From contig JAKEHY010000017.1 of assembly GCA_022614805.1 (NCBI GenBank), forward strand, positions 81,758-145,757: DNA of 64,000 nucleotides, given 5' to 3'. A model generated the notes under the pieces. It saw nothing but the letters and a program-made list of their open reading frames with translations. It searched no databases and was not told the origin of the DNA. Made by a program: the position numbers and the translations under genes. Shown here piece by piece: positions 56,044-63,901 of the stretch. The DNA comes from Candidatus Zixiibacteriota bacterium. Lineage in GTDB: Bacteria > Zixibacteria > MSB-5A5 > DSPP01. The stretch's first letter is position 1. Every line of letters starts with the position of its first letter.

Positions 56044-56783
56044 TGCAATTCCTCCTTTATCAGGCCGAGCCACTCCGAAGCTTTTCCTTCCAGAAAGAAA
56101 TCGGCGGCAAAAGAAAGCGGCGTCGGTTCGAGGTTGATTTCGACCAGCAAGGCTCCGTTTCGTTTGGCCGCCAGGGGGAGCGAGGCGGCCGGCTGCACTA
56201 AAGCGGAGGTGCCGACTGAAAAGAAAACTTCGGCCTGCGAGGCGGCCCGCCAGGCGGCGTCCAGAATGGAAGGGGCAAGCGGTTCTCCAAACCAGACCAC
56301 GTCCGGCCGCAGCATTCCCCCGCAGCCGCAGCGGGGCGGCTTCCGACCTTCATCCGGCACCTTTTCCGGATACAACTGGCCGCAGGAATGACAGCGGTTG
56401 CGGCGCAGGCTGCCGTGCAGTTCGAGAATATTTTCGCTTCCGGCGGCAAAATGCAACCCGTCCGTATTCTGGGTGACCAGCGTGAATTCCGGATAGAACT
56501 TTTCCAGTTCCGCTAAAGCCCGATGTCCAAGATTCGGTTGGGCGTTGGCGTATATCGAACGGCGGTACTCATACCATTCCCAGACGATGTCCGGCTTTTG
56601 CAAAAAACCGTCGACGGAGGCTAAATCCTCCGCTTTATACTTTTTCCACAGCCCTTCGTCTCCACGAAAGGTAGGCAGGCCCGACTCGGCGGAGACTCCG
56701 GCGCCGGTCAAAGCGGCCGCCCGCCGGGCCGATTTCAGGCGGACCACGAGTTCAGCCGGCAAACTTTTCACAAGCATGTCCAT
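56040..56783 (-). CDS. cobB: Sir2-family NAD-dependent protein deacylase
   Basis: 247 residues. GAGVSAESGLPTFRG (NAD site), TQNTDGLH, catalytic His in ELHGSLRRN, and a zinc site CHSCGQLY...CGCG. WYEYRR resembles the YxxR motif of SIRT5-type deacylases, which prefer succinyl or malonyl lysine. Removes lysine acyl groups using NAD. Confidence 0.93.
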   Translation of the reverse strand: MDMLVKSLPAELVVRLKSARRAAALTGAGVSAESGLPTFRGDEGLWKKYKAEDLASVDGFLQKPDIVWEWYEYRRSIYANAQPNLGHRALAELEKFYPEFTLVTQNTDGLHFAAGSENILELHGSLRRNRCHSCGQLYPEKVPDEGRKPPRCGCGGMLRPDVVWFGEPLAPSILDAAWRAASQAEVFFSVGTSALVQPAASLPLAAKRNGALLVEINLEPTPLSFAADFFLEGKASEWLGLIKEELQ

Positions 56784-56788
56784 TTTAA

Positions 56789-57850
56789 TTATCGCTTTCC
56801 AGAAAACAGGTCCAATTTTTCAACCGGTTGCGCCCCCGGCCTGGTTTTTTTATCGGCGGCGGGGGGATAAAAAAGATGGGCAATCGGAAAAAGGCCGTAA
56901 ATCCCGCCGGTGTGCAAGAACAGAACTTTTTCTTTGGGGCCGATGGTCCCTTTGCGGGTTTCTTCGACGAGACCCAGCATCGCCTTGCCGGTGTAAACCG
57001 GGTCCAGGATGATGCCGGAGCTTCGGGCCACGCCTGCAATCAAATCCCGCTCGATGGGGCGGGAACGGGCATAGCCGTCACCGACGTAGCCGTCGACAAT
57101 ATCCACTTCATTCCAATCGACCTTCAGCCTCCAGCGATATTTCTGCAAAAAGGAAGTAATCAAATTGCCAATGCGGTTTTTGAAATAATCGGCCGTATAG
57201 CAGACGTTAAAGCCGGTAATTCTAACTTTCCAGCCGAAAACTTTTGAGCCCAGAAAAAGCCCGGCGTAAGTGCCGCCGGAACCGATGGCGCAGACCACCC
57301 GGTCAACTTTGATTTTGGATTTTTTCAACTGGGATAAAATTTCCACCGTGGCTTTGATGTAGCCCCAAACGCCCAACTCGCTGGACGCTCCTTCGGGGAT
57401 GATATACGGCCGGCGGCCGAGCTGACGTAATTTTTCCGTCTCTTCCTCCATTATGCGGTCGACATATTCGTATTCCGCCGGCGTAATATGTTTGATTTCG
57501 GCCCCCACCAGCCGGTCCAAAAAAAGATTCCCCTGCGCCTCCGTGTCCGGCTTGCCGCGTAAAACGAGAAGCGATTTCAGTCCCATTTGGGTGGCCAGAA
57601 TCGCCGTGGCGCGGGCATGGTTGGACTGAATGCCGCCGCAGGTGATGAGTGTGTCGGCCTTTTTCTTTATGATGTCGGTGGCGATGAATTCCAGCTTGCG
57701 GGCCTTGTTGCCGGAAAGCAAAAGGGAAGTCAAATCATCCCGCTTCAAGAAAATCTTCAGACCGGAAGGCCAATCGGGCAGCGACTGGAATACCTCGATG
57801 GGCGTGGGGCCGGTAACGAGCGACGCTTTTTTGGGGTAGGCGACTTTCAC
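56789..57850 (-). CDS. ACC deaminase / D-cysteine desulfhydrase-family PLP enzyme
   Basis: 353 residues if the GTG at 57850 is used (protein begins MKVAYPKKASL); an in-frame GTG at 57898 would add 16 residues. IFLKRDDLTSLLLSGNKARKLEF contains the PLP lysine (SGNK), and AIGSGGTYAGLFLGSK is the phosphate-binding loop. The family includes 1-aminocyclopropane-1-carboxylate deaminase and D-cysteine desulfhydrase; substrate cannot be told here. Six bp upstream of the sirtuin gene. Confidence 0.82.
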   Translation of the reverse strand: MKVAYPKKASLVTGPTPIEVFQSLPDWPSGLKIFLKRDDLTSLLLSGNKARKLEFIATDIIKKKADTLITCGGIQSNHARATAILATQMGLKSLLVLRGKPDTEAQGNLFLDRLVGAEIKHITPAEYEYVDRIMEEETEKLRQLGRRPYIIPEGASSELGVWGYIKATVEILSQLKKSKIKVDRVVCAIGSGGTYAGLFLGSKVFGWKVRITGFNVCYTADYFKNRIGNLITSFLQKYRWRLKVDWNEVDIVDGYVGDGYARSRPIERDLIAGVARSSGIILDPVYTGKAMLGLVEETRKGTIGPKEKVLFLHTGGIYGLFPIAHLFYPPAADKKTRPGAQPVEKLDLFSGKR

Positions 57851-57950
57851 AAGGATAATATACAAACGGAACAGGTTAGCAGAAAGATATCCCTCCACAC
57901 CCTCCCAGATTCTTCGCTTCGCTCAGAATGACTTGCTCTGCCGCAGAAAT

Positions 57951-58499
57951 CTATTCTTTACTCCAGTAATCTTCCAGTTCCACGCCCAGGCCGTCGGCCA
58001 GGCGGTTGACGAAATTATAGTAGCCGACGATTTGACAGATGTCCAAAATGGCGGTGTCGTCAAAACCGACCAGGCGCAGTGCATCGATGTCCTCTTTTTT
58101 TATTTCCCAAGGTCTTTGGGTCAGCTTTACAGCATAGTCCAGCATCGTCCGGTCGGCTTCGGAAATCGGCGCCGTCTGATAATCGGCAATTAGAGCTTTC
58201 ACCAACTTTTCGTCTTTCGTAAGGCGACGGAGGCCCGCTCCGTGATGCCGTATTCAATAATGGCAGCGATTGGCGACGGAAACAACCACCGCAATCATTT
58301 CCCGCTGGACAAAAGAAAGCGGCGAAGGGCCACGCATTAAGTGGCGGTACAGCTCGTTATGCTTTTCCATTGAAGGTGGATTGGGGCCGTGAATACGGAT
58401 AATGTTGTCCACTCCGCCCCAGGCGGCGCGATAGCGGTCGTAGAGCTTTTTCAGCTCTTCAGAGGCCCGGTCTTCGGGGATGTAGTCAATGAAGGCCAT
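57951..58499 (-). CDS. AhpD-like peroxidase, candidate selenoprotein (CxxU)
   Basis: 182 residues if the UGA at 58254-58256 is read as selenocysteine (U82). Before and after the UGA the frame is continuous and both halves match peroxidase-related AhpD/carboxymuconolactone-decarboxylase proteins: VANRCHY-U-IRHHGAGLRRLT corresponds to the usual NRCxYCxxHH. U82 replaces the second Cys of CxxC, the peroxidatic Cys133 of M. tuberculosis AhpD. Glu67, Cys79 and His86 match Glu118, Cys130 and His137 in spacing. A SECIS-like hairpin follows the UGA. Alternative: a nonsense mutation in a Cys codon, but the conserved flanks argue against decay. Confidence 0.82.
58227..58256 (-). promoter_or_regulatory. 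Bacterial SECIS-like element with UGA (Sec) codon
   Basis: Read on the minus strand: UGA, 10 nt, then ACGGAG-CGGGC-CUCCGU, a perfect 6-bp stem and 5-nt loop of 17 nt. The E. coli fdhF minimal SECIS is also a 17-nt hairpin, 11 nt after UGA, with a GG in the loop, as here. An outer GGC/GCC pair can extend the stem. Confidence 0.75.
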
Positions 58500-58542
58500 G
58501 CTACGCTACAACTTTTTCGGATAGAAATATCCTATCTCTACC

Positions 58543-58974
58543 TTAGTAGACATAATCAAATCTGTGTTTATTACCTAGACTATCTAAACACTTAATTTTG
58601 AACGGCAACTCCAATTCTCCATCAATATTTTTTCCTTCAATAGTTAACAATGTTTGATCTTTAGGTCCCAAGTAATCAATTTGGTCAATTTTTATTAAAA
58701 ATCCGTTCGAGCATTCAATCCCTACAAAAAAAGCGGGACCCCCTCGGTTTGTCATTATCATCCTTACCCAAGTTGCAGAATAAGAATTAGGCTGTAGTTG
58801 GAAAAATGGTTTAGAAATTCCCAGTTGTATGTTAAGTTGCTCTCGCAGAATAACTGTTTGTTCATTAGTTGCAACTCTAAGCTTTCTTGTCTCTATTGTG
58901 TAATAAAGAAGTATGCCTGCAGTTATCAACAATATTATGGCCTGAATAATTCCTACCCAATCCGAAATTGTCAT
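58543..58974 (-). CDS. AT-rich single-helix membrane protein, function unknown
   Basis: 143 residues. N-terminal membrane helix (DWVGIIQAIILLITAGILLYYTIETRKLR), then a short coil and a beta-rich domain (FFQLQPNSYSATWVRMIMTNRGGPAFFVGI). No family recognised. The base composition is much more AT-rich than the flanking aspA and selenoprotein genes, so it is probably a recent arrival. Confidence 0.6.
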   Translation of the reverse strand: MTISDWVGIIQAIILLITAGILLYYTIETRKLRVATNEQTVILREQLNIQLGISKPFFQLQPNSYSATWVRMIMTNRGGPAFFVGIECSNGFLIKIDQIDYLGPKDQTLLTIEGKNIDGELELPFKIKCLDSLGNKHRFDYVY

Positions 58975-58979
58975 TGGTT

Positions 58980-60422
58980 TTATTTTCTCGATTTTAGCCG
59001 TTTCTGAATCTTATTCTGCAACCCTTTATCAATCGGCACCGGTTCTGTGAGGGCGGCAGGGCGCAGGATTTTATCCAATTCTGATTTTTCCAAAAGCCCT
59101 TTTTCCACCGCCAGAACTTTTAAGGGTTTGTCGGTGGTCAGCGACTCTTTAACCAATAGAGCGGTGGTCAGATATCCGATGTAAGGAGTCAAAGCAGTGG
59201 CCGTAACCAAGGAATTGTCCAATAGCTCGGCGATGCGCTTTTTGTTGGCCTTGATGCCGGAAACGCACAAGGTGCGGAACATTTTAGTGCCGTTGGTGAA
59301 AAGGGTTATGGCCTTGAAAGAATCGTAGGCAATCAGGGGCGTCCAGACGTTGAGTTGGAAGTTTCCCTCTGAAAGGGTGGACAAAACCACGTCGGAGAGG
59401 CCGGAAACCTGCAGGCAGACCATTTTGTACGGCTCGACGATGGAGGGGTTGATTTTCCCCGGCATAATCGAGCTCCCCGGCTCGACGTCAATCAAATCGA
59501 TTTCCTTCAGCCCGGCCTTCGGCCCGCCGGACATATACATCAAATCATTGGAGATTTTTATCATTTCCAAAGCATAAATTTTCAAGGCCGCCGCCAGGGC
59601 GCCAAAGGCGGCCACCGACTGGCACATATAAACGAGATTGGGGGAAGCGTAAAACTTGAAGCCGGTGATGCGGGCGATGTTACGGGCGGCCAAATCGGGA
59701 TAGCGTTTGTCGGAGTTGATGCCGGTGCCGATGGCGGTGCCCCCCAGACCGAGTTCGAGCAATTCATCCGCCGCCGCCTCGATACGCAGCCGTCCGCGGC
59801 GCACCGCTTCGGCGAACGCCCCGAACTCCTGCCCCAGTCGGATGGGAACGGCATCCTGGAGATGCGTGCGGCCGACTTTGACGATGTTGGCAAATTGCTT
59901 CGCCTTGACGGCGAAAGCATCCTCCAACAGTTTCAATTCCTTGATAAAATCGACCAGCATAAACCGGCAGGCGATGCGCACGGCCGTGGGTGTAACGTCG
60001 TTGGAGGATTGGCCCAGGTTGACGTGGTCGTTGGGATTGACGATGGAATAATCCCCTTTTTTTCCGCCCAGAATTTCGATGGCGCGGTTGGCGATGACCT
60101 CGTTGGTATTCATATGGTGGGGAGTACCTGCGCCGGCCTGAATCATATCGATTAAAAACTGGTCGTTGAAGCGTCCGGTCTGCACTTCCTTTGCGGCTTG
60201 AATGATGGCCCGGGCAACTTTGGGCTGCAGTCGCCCCAGTTTCAAATTCGCCTCCGCCGCCGCCTGTTTGATGATGGCGTACGACTTTATCAAAACCGGA
60301 TGGGTGGTCCGGCCGGTCAGCTTGAAATTTTTCCTTGCCCGCTCGGTGAAGATGCCGTAGTAAGCGTTGGCTGGGACTTTCAATTCTCCGAGCGAATCTT
60401 TTTCCATCCTAAATTTTGGCAT
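58980..60422 (-). CDS. aspA: Aspartate ammonia-lyase
   Basis: 480 residues. The MEKDSLGELKVPANAYYGIFTERA start, QSSNDVTPTAVRIA and the signature GSSIMPGKINP define the fumarase/aspartase superfamily; length and N-terminus favour aspartase over fumarase. Converts aspartate to fumarate and ammonia. It lies next to aconitase (36-bp gap), linking amino acid breakdown to the TCA cycle. Confidence 0.88.
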   Translation of the reverse strand: MPKFRMEKDSLGELKVPANAYYGIFTERARKNFKLTGRTTHPVLIKSYAIIKQAAAEANLKLGRLQPKVARAIIQAAKEVQTGRFNDQFLIDMIQAGAGTPHHMNTNEVIANRAIEILGGKKGDYSIVNPNDHVNLGQSSNDVTPTAVRIACRFMLVDFIKELKLLEDAFAVKAKQFANIVKVGRTHLQDAVPIRLGQEFGAFAEAVRRGRLRIEAAADELLELGLGGTAIGTGINSDKRYPDLAARNIARITGFKFYASPNLVYMCQSVAAFGALAAALKIYALEMIKISNDLMYMSGGPKAGLKEIDLIDVEPGSSIMPGKINPSIVEPYKMVCLQVSGLSDVVLSTLSEGNFQLNVWTPLIAYDSFKAITLFTNGTKMFRTLCVSGIKANKKRIAELLDNSLVTATALTPYIGYLTTALLVKESLTTDKPLKVLAVEKGLLEKSELDKILRPAALTEPVPIDKGLQNKIQKRLKSRK

Positions 60423-60458
60423 CGGTTTCTTTCTACCGGAAATTAGAGTCCGAAAATA

Positions 60459-62378
60459 TTATTTCTTCAGGTACTGCACCAGTCCTCCGGCACGCAAAAT
60501 TTTGATCTGCCGGTCGGTCAGGTCATAGGTGAGATCTATCTCCTTGTTTTTGCTCAAGTTGCGCAGCTTTATCGGCTTTCTCTCCTTCAGACTGGAGCGG
60601 ATGGCAACCAGCTCAATCTGGTCATCGGGAAAAAAGAGGTCGTAATCTTCGGGCCGGGTAAAACAAAGGGGTAATAGTCCGAAGTTGATGAGATTGTCGT
60701 GATGAATGCGGGCAAAGGAGCGGGCGACCACGGCGCGGACGCCCAGATACATCGGGGCGATGGCGGCATGCTCGCGGGAAGAACCCTGCCCGTAGTTTTC
60801 CCCGGCGACGATGATGCCCGGGCCAACTTCCTTGGCTCTTTTCGGAAAAGTGGGGTCAACATAGTGGAAAACATATTCGGCAATGGCCGGAATGTTGGAG
60901 CGCAGGGGCAAAATTTTAGCCCCCGCCGGCATAATTTCATCCGTGGAAACGTTGTTTTTCAGTTTGATTAAAACCACGCCCGAGATGGTTTCCGCCACCG
61001 GTTGGGAAATAGGCAGTCTTTGGATGTTCGGCCCGCGGACGATTTCGACTTTGTCCGCTTCCTTGGCGGGAGGCAAAAAGCCGGAATCGTCGATGATGAG
61101 CTCTTTGGGAATTTCAATTTTCGGCGGCGCGCCCAAACTTCGCGGGTCGGTGATGACGCCGTTGATGGCGGTGGCCGCCGCCACTTCGGGGCTGCAGAGA
61201 TAGACCCGGTCGTCCGCCGTGCCGGAGCGGCCGGGAAAGTTTCGGTTGAAGGTGCGGATGGAATTGCCGAAGGAGGGGGGCGCCATTCCCATCCCTATGC
61301 AGGGGCCGCAGGCGACCTCCAACCCCCGCGCCCCGGCGGCGATGACGGAAGCCAGCCCCCCCGCAAGGGTGAACAAGAGCAGAACCTGGCGCGAGCCGGG
61401 GGAAACGGTCATATGCAGGCTGGGGTGGACTTTTTTCCCCTTCATAATTTCCGCCACCGTCATCAAATCGAAAAAAGAGGAGTTGACCGAGCTGCCGACG
61501 GCCACTTGAACCGCGGGTGTGCCGGCAATTTCCCGCACGGGAACGACGTTGTCCGGGGAGTGGGGCTGGGCAATCAAAGGTTCCAGCTTGGACATATCCA
61601 GTTCGATTTCATCATCGTACTTTGCCCCCTCATCGGCAACCAGAGGTTTGAAATCCTTTTCCCGCTTCTGCCATTTCATAAAGGCCAGCGTTTGCTCATC
61701 GGCCGGAAAAACCGAAGCAGTCAATCCCAACTCCGCCCCCATATTGGCGATGGTAGAGCGTTCCGGCACCGTCAGGTTTGCGAGCCCCGGTCCGGCATAT
61801 TCGTAAATTTTGTTCAGCCCCCCCTTCACGGTATGGCGGCGCAAAAGTTCGAGAATGACATCCTTGGCCGAAACCCAGGAGGGCAGTTCCCCTTTCAAGG
61901 TGACGCGGACGACCCCCGGCATCCGCAGCCGGTACGGCTCCCCCGCCATCGTGGCGGCGACTTCAAAGCCTCCGGCGCCGATCGCGAGCATCCCCATCGC
62001 CCCCCCCTGGCAGGTGTGGCTGTCGGCCCCCAAAAGCGTTTCGCCGGGAACGTCGAAGCGCTCCAGGTGGGCGTGGTGGGAAATTCCGTTGCCGGGGCGG
62101 GAAAACAGGGCCCCGTATTTGGCCGACATTGACTGCAAAAATAGATGGTCGTCAGGGTTTTCAAAACCGGTCTGGAGCATATTGTGGTCCACGTAGGAAA
62201 CGCACAGGCGGGACTTTACCCGCGGAACGCCCAAGGCCTCAAACTCCAGCCAGGCCATTGTGCCGGTGGCATCCTGCAAAAGATTCTGGTCGATTTTTAT
62301 GGCGATTTCCTCCCCCGGCTTCATCTGGCCGGAGGCGAGATGGGAGGCGATTATTTTCTGAGCGGCGTTTTGGGCCAT
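60459..62378 (-). CDS. acn: Aconitate hydratase with one altered Fe-S ligand position
   Basis: 639 residues from ATG 62378; the open frame extends to 62417, but that codon is the TTG of the promoter -35 box. Blocks GADSHTCQGGAMGMLAIGAGG and CGPCIGMGMAPPS (two Fe-S cysteines) identify aconitase. The block that usually reads GSCTNSS reads GSSVNSS, so the third cluster ligand is Ser. Another Cys occurs in VYLCSPEVAAA, where Val is more usual. Whether it has a normal cluster is uncertain. A promoter lies directly upstream. Confidence 0.88.
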   Translation of the reverse strand: MAQNAAQKIIASHLASGQMKPGEEIAIKIDQNLLQDATGTMAWLEFEALGVPRVKSRLCVSYVDHNMLQTGFENPDDHLFLQSMSAKYGALFSRPGNGISHHAHLERFDVPGETLLGADSHTCQGGAMGMLAIGAGGFEVAATMAGEPYRLRMPGVVRVTLKGELPSWVSAKDVILELLRRHTVKGGLNKIYEYAGPGLANLTVPERSTIANMGAELGLTASVFPADEQTLAFMKWQKREKDFKPLVADEGAKYDDEIELDMSKLEPLIAQPHSPDNVVPVREIAGTPAVQVAVGSSVNSSFFDLMTVAEIMKGKKVHPSLHMTVSPGSRQVLLLFTLAGGLASVIAAGARGLEVACGPCIGMGMAPPSFGNSIRTFNRNFPGRSGTADDRVYLCSPEVAAATAINGVITDPRSLGAPPKIEIPKELIIDDSGFLPPAKEADKVEIVRGPNIQRLPISQPVAETISGVVLIKLKNNVSTDEIMPAGAKILPLRSNIPAIAEYVFHYVDPTFPKRAKEVGPGIIVAGENYGQGSSREHAAIAPMYLGVRAVVARSFARIHHDNLINFGLLPLCFTRPEDYDLFFPDDQIELVAIRSSLKERKPIKLRNLSKNKEIDLTYDLTDRQIKILRAGGLVQYLKK

Positions 62379-62388
62379 TGCGGAATCG

Positions 62389-62417
62389 AATATAGAGGCG
62401 CGCTCCGCCCCTGTCAA
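62389..62417 (-). promoter_or_regulatory. Promoter of acn (short leader)
   Basis: TTGACA (62417-62412), 17-bp spacer, TATATT (62394-62389) on the minus strand. The ATG follows the -10 box by 10 bp, so the message is leaderless or nearly so. Confidence 0.75.
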
Positions 62418-62429
62418 AGCGGCTCGCAG

Positions 62430-62457
62430 GGGCGAACCCCCGGTTCGCCCTTTTTTT
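62430..62457 (+). terminator. Terminator-like hairpin, repeat-derived
   Basis: GGGCGAACC-CCC-GGTTCGCCC, perfect 9-bp stem, followed by seven T. No plus-strand gene precedes it; the AGGGGCG core suggests it is a member of the GTAGGGG repeat family next to the acn promoter. Confidence 0.6.
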
Positions 62458-62730
62458 GCGCGGAAATTGGCAAAAACGAAAGGAGAAGAATTGGATCATT
62501 GAAAAACAAGACAAAAACGTCAGGGAAATAGAGCAGAAGTTGACAAAAAAGGTGGGAATTTAGAAGTGAATTTGGAAATTTTGGGCGGATTTATAGCGGG
62601 AAATTGAGGAGGGCTGCAAAATCAAAACAGTTTTGCAGGTGTTTTTGATACGACCTAACCCCTAACCCCCTTCCCCTCGACAAGCTTCGGGACAAGCCCG
62701 ATGCAGGAAGTGGGAAAAGGGAGAGAGGGA

Positions 62731-62777
62731 GGGCGGGTTGCCCCTTCGCAAAAGCGAAGGGTTAAACCCGCCCCTAC
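62731..62777. repeat. GTAGGGG-family inverted repeat (47 bp)
   Basis: GGGCGGGTT...AAACCCGCCC with a second inner stem CCTTCGC-N4-GCGAAGG and CCCCTAC at one end. Same ends as the element at 42229. Confidence 0.75.
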
Positions 62778-63119
62778 AATTTCCTCTCTTGTTTCTTTTT
62801 AGAGGGGGTGTGTGCGGGATTAAAGACAGCATTAAGGGACGGGCGAATGCCACTGCCCACCCGCCAACGGCTTACCTCTCTTTGGTAAAACGTGGAGGTT
62901 GTTCCGGACTACCCAAAGGAGTCCGGCAACCCCCTTTAGGGAGGGTGGACGGCCCCTCGACTATGCTCGGGGTCTACGACAAAGACCTTTCGGCAAGTCC
63001 AAGGTTTTCAACCTTATCCCCCTGGCCCGAGTTCCATAAATGGGCCGGGTGCAATTGCGAAAAAGAAAGTATGGGTTTTTGGTCCCACACGATTCAAGAC
63101 AGAGCGACCTCACCCCTGA

Positions 63120-63143
63120 CCCCTCTCCATTTATGGAGAGGGG
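63120..63143. repeat. Inverted repeat CCCCTCTCCAT/ATGGAGAGGGG
   Basis: Perfect 11-bp arms separated by TT, preceded by a CCTCACCCCTGA stretch. Similar to 63505-63531. Confidence 0.75.
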
Positions 63144-63504
63144 AAAAGAAGGTGAGACCTACCCGGTTGGGCTTGGTTTAGCCCAAGTCGGCATCGTTTT
63201 GCAAGAACGAAGGTCACTCTCCGCCCTTTGTTCCCTTCGCCAAAACGAAGGAGAATCGTTGGAACCCACCCGACTACCCCGCTGTCCTTGTTATTTCAGC
63301 GGGGTGGAACATGCTGCTTGTAACCCTGGGAGGGTGAAGAAAGCCGTGGCCACGACTTTTTTCATCCCCTTTGGGCTAACCCTGCACACACGTCCCTCTA
63401 TTAAATAGCGCCCTTCCGGACAACTCGCTCGAAAGTTGTAGTGAATTTGCGTGCAAAAAAACCTAACCCCCTGACCCCCCTTTCAAAAACACCTCACCCC
63501 CTTA

Positions 63505-63531
63505 CCCCCTCTCCGCAAAGCAGAGAGGGGG
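63505..63531. repeat. Inverted repeat CCCCCTCTC/GAGAGGGGG
   Basis: 9-bp arms around a 9-nt loop, preceded by CCTCACCCCCTTA. Second copy of the CCTCACCCC family. Confidence 0.7.
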
Positions 63532-63534
63532 AAT

Positions 63535-63558
63535 GGGCGCATCGCAATGCGCCCCTAC
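63535..63558. repeat. GTAGGGG-family inverted repeat
   Basis: GGGCGCAT-CGCA-ATGCGCCC followed by CTAC, directly after the preceding repeat, so two families abut. Confidence 0.65.
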
Positions 63559-63668
63559 AACCACCACCTCCGGCACTATGCGCCTCGTCCCCCTTAAATA
63601 CAGGGGGACAGAAGGATGGATGAATTTCGACTTGACTGAAGTTGTTGATTAAAGGTTATTTGCACTTT

Positions 63669-63901
63669 ATGGAAATAGAATTAACCGTCAAGAATTATCG
63701 TTGTTTTCCAGATTCACATCCAGCACGCATTATTCTAAGAAAAGGTTTTACTTCATTTGTTGGTTTAAACAATTCGGGAAAGTCTACGCTACTTAAATTC
63801 TTTTTTGAATTTCGGAATCTTTTTGGATTATTAAATCCAACATCGGGCAATTTTCAAAATGCTTTGCTTGGTCGCACTGCAGGGTTTAGTCCATCAGTAT
63901 T
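63669..63901 (+). pseudogene. AAA-type ATPase gene cut by IS insertion
   Basis: About 78 original codons: MEIELTVKNYRCF, then the P-loop GLNNSGKSTLL. This is the N-terminus of an AAA/ABC-like ATPase similar to those in OLD/Abi and other defence proteins. The AT-rich frame is broken at 63901/63902 by the end of an insertion sequence; the remaining open frame (to 63947) is IS-derived. The rest of the gene may lie beyond the IS. Confidence 0.75.

Larger units (their letters stand above)
62458..63641. other. Gene-free, repeat-dense region
   Basis: About 1.2 kb without a supportable gene. It holds several GC-rich inverted repeats (listed separately) and repeated C-rich stretches of CCTAACCCC / CCTCACCCC type. 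Short frames such as 62738-63181 translate repeats and are not called. Confidence 0.75.

Noticed and set aside
58254-58499. Truncated AhpD-like ORF as an independent small gene or pseudogene
   Set aside because: The frame continues past the UGA with conserved catalytic residues and a SECIS-like hairpin, so one selenoprotein gene explains both halves better.
62738-63181. 147-residue ORF in the repeat region
   Set aside because: Its translation follows the repeats, lacks a ribosome site and has no family features.
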